Positions 52,105 through 60,994 of a stretch of DNA of 64,000 nucleotides are shown piece after piece. Each line of letters starts with the position of its first letter. The first letter of the stretch is position 1. A program made the position numbers and the translations under genes. This DNA is from Hymenobacter nitidus (GTDB taxonomy: Bacteria > Bacteroidota > Bacteroidia > Cytophagales > Hymenobacteraceae), in NCBI RefSeq assembly GCF_020447315.1, contig NZ_JAJADQ010000011.1:124001-188000 (forward strand), written 5' to 3'. Under the pieces are notes generated by a model. That model worked only from the letters and a program-made list of their open reading frames with translations, was not told the origin of the DNA and did not search any database.

Positions 52105-52485
52105 TTACGGATTGTGCAGCTGATCCCGCACGCTGCTAACCAGCAGGGTTAGAATCAATAGTCCGTAAGCCTCGGCTACTCGGCGGCCGGAGCAATGGCG
52201 GAGGGCACGGATGAAAGCCCCGACCGTGGGTAACAAGGCAACCCAGCTAATGAGCATTTGTTGGGCATAGAGCTCGGCGGTGTGGTAATACCAGCCGCCC
52301 TCGCCCATGGCCTCTTCCGAGCCAAAAGGGTAACTGGCAATTGTCGCCGGGTCTTTGATAAAACCAATGTTTACCCACTCCGCAAAACTTATAATCAGTA
52401 AAAAGCTGGCTAGCAGTAGTCCGGGCGCAAGTATCCATCGGGAAAATGGTTTCGTTGCCGGCGAGGTAGCGGAAGGATGTTGCAT
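52105..52485 (-). CDS. Small membrane protein of unknown function
   Basis: A 126-residue protein from the ATG at 52483-52485; the frame continues upstream into grpE-antisense sequence that is not protein-like. Three to four hydrophobic helices are seen (ILAPGLLLASFLLIISFA, QQMLISWVALLPTVGAFI, AYGLLILTLLVSSV), with a loop SEEAMGEGGWYYHTAELY. Its stop is 11 bases from the convergent obgE stop. It is divergent from grpE. The family was not recognised. Confidence 0.65.
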   Translation of the reverse strand: MQHPSATSPATKPFSRWILAPGLLLASFLLIISFAEWVNIGFIKDPATIASYPFGSEEAMGEGGWYYHTAELYAQQMLISWVALLPTVGAFIRALRHCSGRRVAEAYGLLILTLLVSSVRDQLHNP

Positions 52486-52687
52486 AGGGGCCAAGTAATG
52501 CCGCCACAGCCGGTAATGCAAATACCTGCAATAAGAAAGGGGCCAGTTTATCTGAACCAACTGCCTGGCTTCCGAAGTTCCTGTGCCAAACTGACAGCCA
52601 AAGCCGCTTTGGCAAACTCCTTGCGCCCCTAGCAAAGCCCAACGGCAACATCCCGTGAAAAACCCTTTCCGACGAATATTTACCAAA

Positions 52688-53272
52688 ATGGCTGAAGATA
52701 CCAACCTGCCCCAGGACGACAATCTGTCCGTTGAACCTGACCACACGGCTGGCGAATTGCCCGAAGACCCCAACGCGCCCGACTTGGGTGAAGTAGAAGG
52801 TGCCGACGGCGGCGCGCCCAAAGCTGAGGCTTCCAAAACGGATGCGGAGCTGGCTGAACTGAAAGACAAATACCTGCGTTTGGCCGCCGAGTTCGACAAC
52901 TACAAGCGTCGCACGGCCAAGGAGCGCACCGACCTGTTCAAAACCGCCAGTCAGGAGCTGATGGTGGCGCTGCTGCCCGTGCTCGACGATTTTGACCGGG
53001 CCCGTCATCATACCAAAGACACTGAGGATGCTTCTGCCGTGCGCGAAAGCATCGATATCATATCGACCAAGCTCCAGAAAACCCTGCAGCAGAAAGGTCT
53101 GACCCCGATGGAAACCAAGGGTGGCGCTTTCGATGCGGACCTGCACGAGGCCATTACCCAGATTCCGGCGCCTTCCGAGGACCTGAAAGGCAAGGTAGTG
53201 GACGAGGTAGAAAAAGGATATTACCTGGGCGACAAAGTAATCCGGCACGCCAAAGTGGTGCTGGGAGCTTAA
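52688..53272 (+). CDS. grpE: Nucleotide exchange factor GrpE
   Basis: A protein of 194 residues from the ATG at 52688; a GTG at 52655 would add eleven residues (KNPFRRIFTK) and cannot be excluded. The first roughly 55 residues are acidic and unstructured, then comes the long coiled coil (LKDKYLRLAAEFDNYKRR, a GrpE hallmark). The C-terminal beta-domain carries YYLGDKVIRHAKVVL. It releases ADP from DnaK. It is 46 bases upstream of dnaJ, with a small hairpin between them. dnaK is not in the window. Confidence 0.94.
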   Translation: MAEDTNLPQDDNLSVEPDHTAGELPEDPNAPDLGEVEGADGGAPKAEASKTDAELAELKDKYLRLAAEFDNYKRRTAKERTDLFKTASQELMVALLPVLDDFDRARHHTKDTEDASAVRESIDIISTKLQKTLQQKGLTPMETKGGAFDADLHEAITQIPAPSEDLKGKVVDEVEKGYYLGDKVIRHAKVVLGA

Positions 53273-53283
53273 CACAGAGCGTT

Positions 53284-53302
53284 TGTCATGCTCAGCATGA
53301 CA
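53284..53302. repeat. Small perfect hairpin between grpE and dnaJ
   Basis: TGTCATGC and GCATGACA (53284-53291, 53295-53302) flank TCA. The stem is 8 bp without a T-run, so it does not look like a terminator. TGTCATGCT is also the start word of common Bacteroidota interspersed repeats, so it may be a minimal repeat relic or an mRNA-processing hairpin in the grpE-dnaJ message. Confidence 0.5.
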
Positions 53303-53318
53303 GTTAGTAACCATACAG

Positions 53319-54452
53319 ATGGCAACGAAGCGAGATTATTACGAGGTGTTGGATGTCGCCAAGACCGCGTCGGCTGAGGAGATAAAGAAGGCTTACCGTA
53401 AGGTGGCCATCAAGTTTCACCCCGACAAGAACCCCGACGACCCAACGGCCGAAGACAAGTTCAAGGAAGCCGCAGAGGCTTACGAAATCTTGTCGGATGA
53501 GCAGAAGCGCGCCCGCTACGACCGGTTTGGGCACCAGGCTGGCGGTGGTGGCGGTGGCCAGAACATGGAGGACATCTTCTCCCAGTTCGGCGACATCTTC
53601 GGCGGTGGCGGCTTCGAGGGCTTCTTCGGCGGCGGCCAGGGCCGCGGTGGCCGGCGCGTCAAGAAGGGCTCCAACCTGCGCATCAAGCTCAAGCTGGATC
53701 TGGAGGAAGTTGCCAACGGCGTCGAGAAGAAAATAAAGGTGAAGCGCTACGTGGCCTGCCAGCCCTGCTCGGGCACCGGCGCCAAAAACGGCACCGACCT
53801 GAAAGACTGCGGCACCTGCCACGGCCAGGGCCAGGTGAAGCGCGTGGTAAACACGATGCTGGGCCAGATGGTCAGCTCCTCGACCTGCCCCACCTGTAAC
53901 GGGGAAGGCAAGATCGTGAGCAGCAAGTGCGACGTGTGCCACGGCGAAGGCCGGCAGCTCCACGAGGAGGTTATTCCCATCAACATTCCCGCCGGCGTGG
54001 CCGAGGGTATGCAGCTGAGTATGAACGGCAAGGGCAACTACCCCGAGAGGGGCGGCGTGCCCGGCGACCTGCTCATCCAGATTGAGGAAGAGCCGCACGA
54101 GCTGCTCAAGCGCGACGGCAACAACATCATGTTTGAGCAGTACATTTCCTTCGTGGATGCCGCTCTGGGGGCCAGTATCGAGGTGCCGACCATCGAAGGT
54201 AAGGTGAAAATTAAGGTGGACCCGGGCACCCAGCCCGGCAAAATCCTGCGCCTGCGCGGTAAGGGCATCAAGGACCTGAACGGCTACGGCCGCGGCGACC
54301 AGCTGATTCACCTCAGCGTCTGGACGCCCAAAAACGTGAGCAGTGAGGAGCGGGAGCTGCTGGAGAAGCTGCGCAACGCCCAGAACTTCACGCCCAACCC
54401 CGGCAAAAACGAGAAAGGCTTCTTCGAGAAAGTGAAGGAGTACTTCCAGTAG
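53319..54452 (+). CDS. dnaJ: Chaperone DnaJ
   Basis: A 377-residue type I J-protein. The J-domain (1-70) has HPDKNPDD. A Gly/Phe-rich linker follows (residues about 72-115). Four zinc-finger repeats lie between about residues 147 and 212 (CQPCSGTGA, CGTCHGQGQ, CPTCNGEGK, CDVCHGEGR). The C-terminal substrate-binding domain is complete. It stimulates DnaK ATPase and hands over unfolded proteins. It forms an operon with grpE. A dispersed repeat and a terminator follow. Confidence 0.97.
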   Translation: MATKRDYYEVLDVAKTASAEEIKKAYRKVAIKFHPDKNPDDPTAEDKFKEAAEAYEILSDEQKRARYDRFGHQAGGGGGGQNMEDIFSQFGDIFGGGGFEGFFGGGQGRGGRRVKKGSNLRIKLKLDLEEVANGVEKKIKVKRYVACQPCSGTGAKNGTDLKDCGTCHGQGQVKRVVNTMLGQMVSSSTCPTCNGEGKIVSSKCDVCHGEGRQLHEEVIPINIPAGVAEGMQLSMNGKGNYPERGGVPGDLLIQIEEEPHELLKRDGNNIMFEQYISFVDAALGASIEVPTIEGKVKIKVDPGTQPGKILRLRGKGIKDLNGYGRGDQLIHLSVWTPKNVSSEERELLEKLRNAQNFTPNPGKNEKGFFEKVKEYFQ

Positions 54453-54457
54453 CCTGA

Positions 54458-54502
54458 ACCACGGATTTCGTCGGAATTTTCGGATTCATCGGATTTTGTG
54501 GA
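54458..54502. repeat. CCACGGATT-type dispersed repeat, copy 2
   Basis: A 45-base element starting ACCACGGATTTCG and ending CGGATTTTGTGGA, near-identical in its end blocks to 12406-12449. It begins 5 bases after the dnaJ stop and is followed at once by the terminator hairpin, the same order as after glcD. Confidence 0.65.
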
Positions 54503-54509
54503 CGGATAC

Positions 54510-54541
54510 AAGCCCGCTTTCCAGTTGTGGAGAGCGGGCTT
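54510..54541 (+). terminator. Terminator of the grpE-dnaJ operon
   Basis: A 14-bp stem with one G-T pair (54510-54523 with 54528-54541), a GTTG loop, and a following TTTT run. Confidence 0.88.
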
Positions 54542-54678
54542 TTTTGTGGGTAACTAGGATTGATAATAGATTACAGCCTGAAAGCAGAACAACCAGGCGA
54601 AAAATATTTTGCTGCTGGATGTAATGGCGGTATTGGCTGGGCGATATATAGTGTGTACTTCGGCCAGAACCTTCTGCT

Positions 54679-55182
54679 GTGAACTCCGACCCTGTTAGCT
54701 CCGCCTTTCTTGCTGTCATCAATGCCAACCAGGGCATTCTGCACCGCGTGTGCAAGCTGTACTGCCAGGACGCGGATGACCGGCAGGACCTCTACCAGGA
54801 AATGGTGCTGCAGCTCTGGCGGGCGTTTCCGCGCTACGAGCCCACGGCCAAAATCAGTACCTGGCTCTACCGCATTGCCCTGAACGTGGCCATTTCCAAC
54901 CTGCGGCAGCGCACCCGCCGCCCGGCCCCCGAGCGCCTGGGCTTGGCCGTGCCCGAAGTGCCCCTGCCGCCCAGCGAAGGGCCCGACTCCGAGGATCTGG
55001 CTCAGCTCTACCGGGCCATCGAGCGGCTTTCCGACGTGGAAAAGGCCTTCGTGCTGCTGTATCTGGAAGAGCGCACCTACGAGGAAATGTCCGATATCCT
55101 GGGCATTACGCAGAACAACGTGCGCGTGAAAATGCACCGTGTGCAAGACAAGCTTCGTCAACTACTTACCCAACCCGCATAA
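54679..55182 (+). CDS. ECF-type RNA polymerase sigma factor
   Basis: A protein of 167 residues with a GTG start. The sigma-2 region holds CKLYCQDADDRQDLYQEMVLQLWRAF and STWLYRIALNVAISNLRQ (about residues 27-77). The sigma-4 helix-turn-helix holds YEEMSDILGITQNNVRVKMHR (about residues 137-157). It would redirect RNA polymerase to a specific regulon. Its stop overlaps the ATG of the next gene (TAATG at 55180-55184), so the pair is translationally coupled, as sigma/anti-sigma pairs often are. Target promoters cannot be inferred. Confidence 0.93.
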   Translation: MNSDPVSSAFLAVINANQGILHRVCKLYCQDADDRQDLYQEMVLQLWRAFPRYEPTAKISTWLYRIALNVAISNLRQRTRRPAPERLGLAVPEVPLPPSEGPDSEDLAQLYRAIERLSDVEKAFVLLYLEERTYEEMSDILGITQNNVRVKMHRVQDKLRQLLTQPA

Positions 55183-55802
55183 TGGAACTCGACGACCTTC
55201 GCCGCCACTGGCAACAGCCGGAACCCCAGCCAACCGCGCTGCCCGAGCCTGCCCTCCAGGAGCTGCTCAGCCGCCAGTCGGGCAGCCTGGTGGCCAGCAT
55301 GCGCCGCAATGCCCGGGCTGAGCTGACGTTTACAGTGCTGGTGATGCTGGGCCTGGGGTACTTTCTGCTGCAGCCCCAGAAGGGTTTTTACCAGATGTAC
55401 GCGGTATTTATGCTGCTGCTGAGCGTGGCTACGCTGTACTATTTCTACCGCAAGCTGCGGCTGCTTCGGCAAATGGACTGTGTGGAGGATAACGTGCAGG
55501 GGCATTTGCAGCACCTGACGGCCAGCCTACGGCAGCTGCTGGCCTTTTACTACCGCCTCACGCTGTTGTCGGGCCCCTTGGCGCTGCTGCTGCTGCTAGG
55601 CTATGACGTAGGCCGGGAGCTGGCCCGGCCGGAAGCTTTCCGCTGGAACCTTATGGGCCTCAAAGCTGCCGCGTTTCTGGTGTTTGGCGCCGTGCTGCAG
55701 GTAGTAGCGGTGTATGGCACCCGCTGGTACATGCAGCGCCTCTACGGGCAGCACCTCGACCGGCTGGAAGCAGCTAGCCGCGACTTGGAGGAGGAAAAAT
55801 GA
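55182..55802 (+). CDS. Membrane protein coupled to the sigma factor, possible anti-sigma factor
   Basis: A 206-residue protein. The N-terminal cytoplasmic part of about 45 residues (MELDDLRRHWQQ start) is followed by helices at about 48-62, 68-85, 123-142 and 155-180, and a charged C-terminal tail. MELDDLRRHWQ-type starts are frequent in Bacteroidota genes that follow ECF sigma factors. No zinc-binding anti-sigma motif (HxxxCxxC) is present. An anti-sigma role is inferred only from the overlapping position. Confidence 0.75.
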   Translation: MELDDLRRHWQQPEPQPTALPEPALQELLSRQSGSLVASMRRNARAELTFTVLVMLGLGYFLLQPQKGFYQMYAVFMLLLSVATLYYFYRKLRLLRQMDCVEDNVQGHLQHLTASLRQLLAFYYRLTLLSGPLALLLLLGYDVGRELARPEAFRWNLMGLKAAAFLVFGAVLQVVAVYGTRWYMQRLYGQHLDRLEAASRDLEEEK

Positions 55803-55883
55803 CACCTCGGTAAGTTTCTGGCGGCGCTTATATAGCAAAGTCCCTACATTTAGCTACAACCACTTTCATTCCTTCTTTCAACC

Positions 55884-56828
55884 GTGAACCACATCCTGCA
55901 AGCTATTGACGTGCACAAGGCCTACGCCGCGCACGTCGCCCTGAACGGGGTCAGCCTCGATATTCCGGAGCGCAGCATCTTCGGGCTGCTGGGGCCCAAC
56001 GGGGCGGGCAAAACCTCCCTCATCCGCATCATCACCCAGATTACCGGAGCTGATTCCGGCGAAATCCGCTTCCGGGGCGAGCGGCTCAACCCCAGCCACA
56101 TTGCCCAGATTGGCTACTTGCCCGAGGAGCGGGGCCTCTACAAGAAGATGCGGGTAGGCGAGCAGCTCCTGTACCTGGCCCGCCTCAAGGGCCTGAGCAA
56201 GGCCGACGCCACCCAGCGCATCAAGCAGTGGATAGACCGGCTGGGTTTGCGGGACTGGGTCGAGAAGAACGTGGAAGACCTGAGCAAGGGCATGCAGCAG
56301 AAGGTGCAGTTTATTGCCACCGTGCTGCACGAGCCCAGCCTGATTATCCTCGACGAGCCTTTCTCCGGCTTCGACCCCATCAACGCCAACCTGATTAAGG
56401 ACGAAATCCTGGCCTTGCGCGACCAGGGCGCCACCATCATCTTTTCCACCCACCGCATGGAATCGGTGGAGGAACTCTGCGACAATATTGCTCTGATCAA
56501 CCGCTCCCGTAAGGTGCTCGACGGGCCGGTAAGCCAGATCAAGGACACCTTCAAAACCAACACCTACGAGGTGGAAGGCAAGGGCCGCCTGATGGTCATC
56601 CATCCCGACTTTGAGGTGCTGGAGCACAAGGAGCGCGAAAACGGCCACTTCTACGACCGGATTAAGCTGCACCACAACACTACCCCCAACGACTTGCTAC
56701 GCTACCTGATTGGCAACGTGGAGGTGCATGCCTTTCGGGAGCAGATTCCCAGTATCAATGAAATCTTTATTCGGCGCGTGCAGGAAACCATGCCCGAAAC
56801 CCTCGAAACCGCTAACGCTCTGCTCTAA
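55884..56828 (+). CDS. ABC transporter ATP-binding protein (NatA-like)
   Basis: A protein of 314 residues, GTG start. Walker A is GPNGAGKTSLIR (about residues 37-48), the Q-loop region is GYLPEERGLYKKM, the signature is LSKGMQQKVQF, and Walker B is LIILDEPFSGFDP. The C-terminal roughly 90 residues are the additional domain of NatA/DUF4162-type exporters. It pairs with the permease 5 bases downstream. It would energise efflux of Na+ or another small substrate. Confidence 0.93.
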   Translation: MNHILQAIDVHKAYAAHVALNGVSLDIPERSIFGLLGPNGAGKTSLIRIITQITGADSGEIRFRGERLNPSHIAQIGYLPEERGLYKKMRVGEQLLYLARLKGLSKADATQRIKQWIDRLGLRDWVEKNVEDLSKGMQQKVQFIATVLHEPSLIILDEPFSGFDPINANLIKDEILALRDQGATIIFSTHRMESVEELCDNIALINRSRKVLDGPVSQIKDTFKTNTYEVEGKGRLMVIHPDFEVLEHKERENGHFYDRIKLHHNTTPNDLLRYLIGNVEVHAFREQIPSINEIFIRRVQETMPETLETANALL

Positions 56829-56833
56829 GTACT

Positions 56834-58213
56834 ATGGACAAAATCTGGCTTATCGCGCAGCGCGAATACCTGACGCGCGTTCGGAAGAAAAGCTTCCTGA
56901 TCATGACCCTGATAGCGCCCCTGATTATGGCGGGCTTTATCATCGTCCCGCTGATGCTGTCACAAGTATCGGAAAGCAAGAAAGTGGTGGCCGTGGCCGA
57001 CGCCGGCAACATCTTCGCCGGCGAGCTGCCCAACGACCCCGACAACGAGATTCGCTACGTGGCCGCCGCCAGCACTAACCTGGAAACGGCCAAGGCGGCG
57101 TTCCGCAAAAGCAAAAACGCAGCCCTGCTCTACATTCCGCGCTACGACGTGAACAACCCGGTGGGCTTCCAGATTTTTGCCCGCGAAAATCTGAGCTTGC
57201 CCATGCAGGTGAACATGGAGCGGATGCTCAACCGCAAGATTGAGGCGGCCCGCATGCGGCAGGCGGGGCTGGACAAGGAAGTGCTGGATAAGATAAAGGC
57301 CGATGTGGACCTGCAAACGGTGAACCTGAGCGACTCGGGCGAAACGGCCAGCAGCACCGGAATTACTACCATGATTGCCTATGTGGCAGCCTTCCTGATC
57401 TACTTTTTCATCTTTCTGTACGGGGTGCAGATCATGCGCGGCGTGATTGAGGAGAAAACCAACCGCATCGTGGAAGTCATGATTTCGTCGGTGAAGCCCT
57501 TTCAGCTGATGATGGGCAAAGTAATGGGCATTGCCGCCGTGGGCCTCACCCAGCTGCTGCTCTGGATTGTGCTCAGCACGGCCGTTACCACGGGGCTAGC
57601 CAGCGTATTTGGGGCCGAAAAAGTGGTAGCTGCCCGCACTGGTCAGCTCAACCAGGCCACCGTGGACACCGACAACTCGGCCGCCGCTTCCGCCGCGGTA
57701 GCCCCGGCCGACGCCCCGGCCCCAAAGAAGCTCAGCGGCGCGGCCAAGTTTCAGCAGGAGTTTTCCAAGGGCCTGGACGGCCTGAACATTCCCCTGATTC
57801 TGGCCAGCTTCCTGTTTTACTTTCTGGGCGGCTACCTGTTCTACGGGGCGCTGTTCGGAGCCATCGGCTCGGCTGTGGATAATGAAACCGACTCTCAGCA
57901 GTTTATGATGCCCATCACCATGCCGCTCATCCTGACCATCGTCATTGCCCAGAGCGTGATTATCCGGGACCCGAACGGCAGCGTGGCCTTCTGGATGTCG
58001 ATGATTCCCTTCACCTCGCCCATTGCCATGATGATGCGCATCCCGTTCGGGGCCGTGCCGGTGTGGCAGCTGCTGCTCAGCATGGGCCTGCTCATTGCTG
58101 GCTTCGTGTTCACCATCTGGCTGGCGGGCCGTATCTACCGGGTCGGTATTTTGATGTACGGCAAGAAGGTAAACTACCGCGAGTTGTCGCGCTGGATGTT
58201 CTACAAAGGCTGA
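56834..58213 (+). CDS. ABC transporter permease (NatB/ABC-2 type)
   Basis: A 459-residue protein. One N-terminal helix (ITLIAPLIMAGF-like region about residues 22-45) is followed by an extracytoplasmic domain, then a cluster of helices from about residue 175. IMRGVIEEKTNRIVEVMISSVKP is a conserved ABC-2 motif. A low-complexity Ala/Pro insertion (about residues 275-300) lies in a loop between membrane helices. It forms a NatAB-like exporter with the preceding ATPase. Confidence 0.92.
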   Translation: MDKIWLIAQREYLTRVRKKSFLIMTLIAPLIMAGFIIVPLMLSQVSESKKVVAVADAGNIFAGELPNDPDNEIRYVAAASTNLETAKAAFRKSKNAALLYIPRYDVNNPVGFQIFARENLSLPMQVNMERMLNRKIEAARMRQAGLDKEVLDKIKADVDLQTVNLSDSGETASSTGITTMIAYVAAFLIYFFIFLYGVQIMRGVIEEKTNRIVEVMISSVKPFQLMMGKVMGIAAVGLTQLLLWIVLSTAVTTGLASVFGAEKVVAARTGQLNQATVDTDNSAAASAAVAPADAPAPKKLSGAAKFQQEFSKGLDGLNIPLILASFLFYFLGGYLFYGALFGAIGSAVDNETDSQQFMMPITMPLILTIVIAQSVIIRDPNGSVAFWMSMIPFTSPIAMMMRIPFGAVPVWQLLLSMGLLIAGFVFTIWLAGRIYRVGILMYGKKVNYRELSRWMFYKG

Positions 58214-58287
58214 AGCCTCTGACCTGGCACACTCATGACGAAGCAAAGCAATCCGTCCGCTGCCAGCGACAAATGACCTTTACCCAG

Positions 58288-58321
58288 AAAGCCCTTTCCT
58301 ACTTGCTTAGGAAAGGGCTTT
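58288..58321 (+). terminator. Terminator after the NatAB-like operon
   Basis: A 13-bp perfect stem (58288-58300, AAAGCCCTTTCCT, with 58309-58321) and an 8-nt loop, followed by a short T-rich stretch. Confidence 0.85.
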
Positions 58322-58414
58322 TAGCTTATAAGGCTTTCTTTATTTCAGCGGACGGATGGCCCCGTCTCGACTCTATGCGCAGTAGGCTCGCCAGGGCAAC
58401 ACGAGCCGGCGTTT

Positions 58415-58422
58415 TACTTTTG
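58415..58422 (+). promoter_or_regulatory. -7 box for the ChaN-like gene
   Basis: TACTTTTG fits TAnnTTTG and lies 40 bases before the ATG at 58463. No clear -33 box was seen. Confidence 0.45.
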
Positions 58423-58462
58423 GCTTCTGAACACCTTCCTGCCCGCACGTTGTTTGCCTGCT

Positions 58463-59338
58463 ATGACCAGACTAAAATTTCTGCCGTTCCTGCTGCTGCT
58501 CCTGAGTTTCCGCCCGGCCGACGACAAGCCCGCCTACCGTCTTTTCACCGCTGCCGGCAAGCCTACCGGCTACGACAAGATGCTGCGGGAGCTGGCCGCG
58601 GCCGACGTGGTGTTCTTCGGCGAGCAGCACAACGACCCCATCGGGCACTGGCTGGAGCTGCAGGTAGCCAAAGACCTGCTGCGGCTGCGCCAGGGCCAGC
58701 TGGTGGTGGGCCTGGAAATGTTTGAGCGCGACGTGCAGCCGCTGGTCGACCAGTACGCTACCGGGGAGCTGGACGACAAAGCCTTCGAGGAGCAGAGCCG
58801 ACCCTGGCCCAACTACACCACCGACTACAAGCCGCTGCTGCTGCTGGCCCGGCAGCAGAAATTTCGGGTGGTGGGCACCAACGCGCCGCGCCGCTACGCC
58901 TCCCAGGTGGCCAAGGGTAGCCTGAGCGCGCTGGAAACGTTGCCGCCCGCCGAAAAAGCCTGGCTGGTGCCCTTGCCAATGACGGTAGACTACGAGCTGC
59001 CCGGCTATAAGAACATGGCCAAAATGTTCGGCGGCGACGCGGCCCACGCGGCCGGTGTGCAAAACATTATTCAGGCCCAGGCCCTGAAGGACGCCACCAT
59101 GGCGCACTTCCTCAACCAGGCCCGCCCCGACGGGCACTTGCTGCTGCACCTCAACGGCAGCTACCACTCCGACAACCACGACGGAATTCTGGCCTACCTG
59201 CGCCAGCTAAACCCCAAGCTTAAGGTGCGTACCATCAGCACGGTGCTGCAGGAGCAGCTGGTTAAGCTGGAAAAAGAGCACGAGCAAAAGGCCAATTTTG
59301 TGCTGGTCGTGCCCCAGGACATGACCAAAACCTACTAA
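58463..59338 (+). CDS. ChaN-like haem-binding/Tiki-superfamily protein
   Basis: A protein of 291 residues from the ATG at 58463. A hydrophobic leader (FLPFLLLLLSF) follows the start; no lipobox cysteine is present, unlike the classical ChaN lipoproteins. ADVVFFGEQHNDPIGHWLELQ is the ChaN signature (GE-H-D), and VVGLEMFERDVQPLVDQY continues it. LLHLNGSYHSDNHDGILAYL holds the conserved late histidines. Campylobacter ChaN binds haem, whereas other members of the fold are metal-dependent proteases. Probably periplasmic. Its stop is 1 base from the convergent gene's stop. Confidence 0.85.
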   Translation: MTRLKFLPFLLLLLSFRPADDKPAYRLFTAAGKPTGYDKMLRELAAADVVFFGEQHNDPIGHWLELQVAKDLLRLRQGQLVVGLEMFERDVQPLVDQYATGELDDKAFEEQSRPWPNYTTDYKPLLLLARQQKFRVVGTNAPRRYASQVAKGSLSALETLPPAEKAWLVPLPMTVDYELPGYKNMAKMFGGDAAHAAGVQNIIQAQALKDATMAHFLNQARPDGHLLLHLNGSYHSDNHDGILAYLRQLNPKLKVRTISTVLQEQLVKLEKEHEQKANFVLVVPQDMTKTY

Positions 59339-59339
59339 C

Positions 59340-60239
59340 CTACGCCAGCTTGCGGCCGCCCAGGCAGGCCGCGTCGTGCAGCTCGGTCAGCAGCCGGGCC
59401 TCGGGCGTCATGTGGCCGCTGCCGTACTCACCCACAAGCTCGCAGACCGAGAAAGCCGCGCTACGGGCCGCGTACTGGGTTTGCCACTGCTGCTGTTGCT
59501 CGGCTTGCTCGGGTGTATCATACGGGAAAGGCTGGGTAGGGCGGTGCCAGCCGATGCGCCAGGGCTTGGGCGTCAGGCGGGCCCGGTAGCAGTCCTGGCT
59601 TTGGCACAGGCGCACGTAGACGGCATCGGTGAGCATGGCGGCAAAAATCTCCTGGGCCTCAGTACTGGTAGGAGCCAGCAGCTGATGCGTGACCAGCAGC
59701 CGAAAGCCCAGCCGGGTGCGGTAGAGGCGGAAATTCCACTCCGGATGCAGCTGCAGCCACGCCGCCAGCCGGAGCTGCAGCTGCTCCTGGAGTGCCAGCG
59801 GCGGCACGGGCGGTGGTGGGGGAGCAGCCGGAGAGAACAGCTCCCGGAAAAAGCGGATCAGGCTGAACGGCTCAGTCGGGCGCTGGCGGATCAATGACTG
59901 ACGCAGGTCGAGGTCATCGACATCCAGAAACATCACGCGGTGGGCATTGAGCACCACGCTGCCGTAGCGGTTGCGCGTGAGGGCGGCTATCAGGGTGCCG
60001 TGGGTGTCATAGATGCGCTGCTCCAGCTGTTCGCGCAGCGGAGCCTTGCCCGTCGGGTATTCGCCCAATTTCTCATCGGCCAGCAGCCGGGCCTGCCGAT
60101 GCTGCAATACCTGCCGGCCGGCGGCTTGTGCGGCGGCCAGGCTTTCGTCGCTGCCCGTGTAGGCAATCAGCTGGATGGGGGCGCCGTCGGCGTTTTGGGC
60201 AGCCAGGGTGGTGCGGGCCCAGTGGGAGTATATTTGCAT
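59340..60239 (-). CDS. Conserved-looking protein of unknown function
   Basis: A 299-residue soluble protein I do not recognise. It has a compact N-terminal part (MQIYSHWARTTLA), a strongly patterned middle (NAHRVMFLDVDDLDLRQSL, about residues 97-116), a Pro-rich linker (PAAPPPPPVPPLA), and a C-terminal domain with FRLYRTRLGFRLLVTH and CYRARLTPKPWRIG. The acidic VDDLD, conserved-looking Arg/Tyr pattern and CYRARLTPKPWR suggest an enzyme active site, but this is only a guess. The stop is adjacent to the convergent chaN-like stop. It is divergent from the gene at 60335. Confidence 0.7.
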   Translation of the reverse strand: MQIYSHWARTTLAAQNADGAPIQLIAYTGSDESLAAAQAAGRQVLQHRQARLLADEKLGEYPTGKAPLREQLEQRIYDTHGTLIAALTRNRYGSVVLNAHRVMFLDVDDLDLRQSLIRQRPTEPFSLIRFFRELFSPAAPPPPPVPPLALQEQLQLRLAAWLQLHPEWNFRLYRTRLGFRLLVTHQLLAPTSTEAQEIFAAMLTDAVYVRLCQSQDCYRARLTPKPWRIGWHRPTQPFPYDTPEQAEQQQQWQTQYAARSAAFSVCELVGEYGSGHMTPEARLLTELHDAACLGGRKLA

Positions 60240-60334
60240 GGCAGGAAGTGGAAAGGCGGGAAAGATAGGGGCAATCTGGCTGGCTTTCGGCCCGCCAAAT
60301 ACGTATCCTGACTTCCTGACTTAGCTTTACGCCC

Positions 60335-60970
60335 ATGATTTCGACCCGCAACCACGCCGCCCTGCCCGCTGCTCCCGCCCTGCAACGCCTGTGCAAATCT
60401 TTGGCGGTGCTCGACGCCGTCAACTCCCAGGAGTTTGAGTACCGCTATTACTCCTACAACCCCGAGTGGGCCCCCGACGAGGAAGTATTCGAAATGAACG
60501 ATGGGGAAGGGGACCAGATGCTGATTCTGTTCCGCCCCGAAGGCTGCGTTATCAACGGCTTCGTGCAGGAATACGACCAGCCCGACAAGGCCCAGGTGAC
60601 GCGCGGCCTGCCCGCCGTGTTCGACGAGTTCATCTTCGGTGAGCCGGTCAATTCCATCGGCACCACGTTTTGCCTGTGGTACACGCCCGCCCACGGCTGG
60701 CAAACCGGTGTGGTAGAGAATGAGGACGATGGCTCGGAGGAATTGCTGTTCATTCTGGACGGCCAGCCCGAAACCTATGCTGAGTGGGCCACCGAATATT
60801 TCACCGAAGACACCGACCGCAAAGCCGTGACCCCCGAGGCCGTGGCGCCCATCTACCGGGGTGAGGCCCTGACCAAAAGCATGGTGCTGGCCCTCGTCGA
60901 CGACCTGCCCGACTGGGTGCAGCTGGCCACCGACCTGCAGGAAATCAGGTATCCGTACAGCTTTGCCTAA
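60335..60970 (+). CDS. Acidic protein of unknown function
   Basis: A 211-residue soluble, very acidic protein (many Asp and Glu). FEYRYYSYNPEWAPDEEVFEMNDGEGDQ (in pieces) and the GCVINGFVQEY segment give a beta-rich impression. YRGEALTKSMVLALVDDLPDW near the end is helical. There are no membrane segments, and I know of no family. It lies 24 bases from the convergent glpK stop and 95 bases from the divergent gene at 60239. SMI1/KNR4-like immunity proteins share the acidic small-beta style, but the key motif is not evident. Confidence 0.65.
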   Translation: MISTRNHAALPAAPALQRLCKSLAVLDAVNSQEFEYRYYSYNPEWAPDEEVFEMNDGEGDQMLILFRPEGCVINGFVQEYDQPDKAQVTRGLPAVFDEFIFGEPVNSIGTTFCLWYTPAHGWQTGVVENEDDGSEELLFILDGQPETYAEWATEYFTEDTDRKAVTPEAVAPIYRGEALTKSMVLALVDDLPDWVQLATDLQEIRYPYSFA

Positions 60971-60994
60971 GATCGGCTGGGGCGCGAGGCCGGT

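Noticed and set aside
53304..54311. 335-codon minus-strand frame
   Set aside because: It is antisense to dnaJ; the zinc-finger codons make a repetitive, non-protein-like product.
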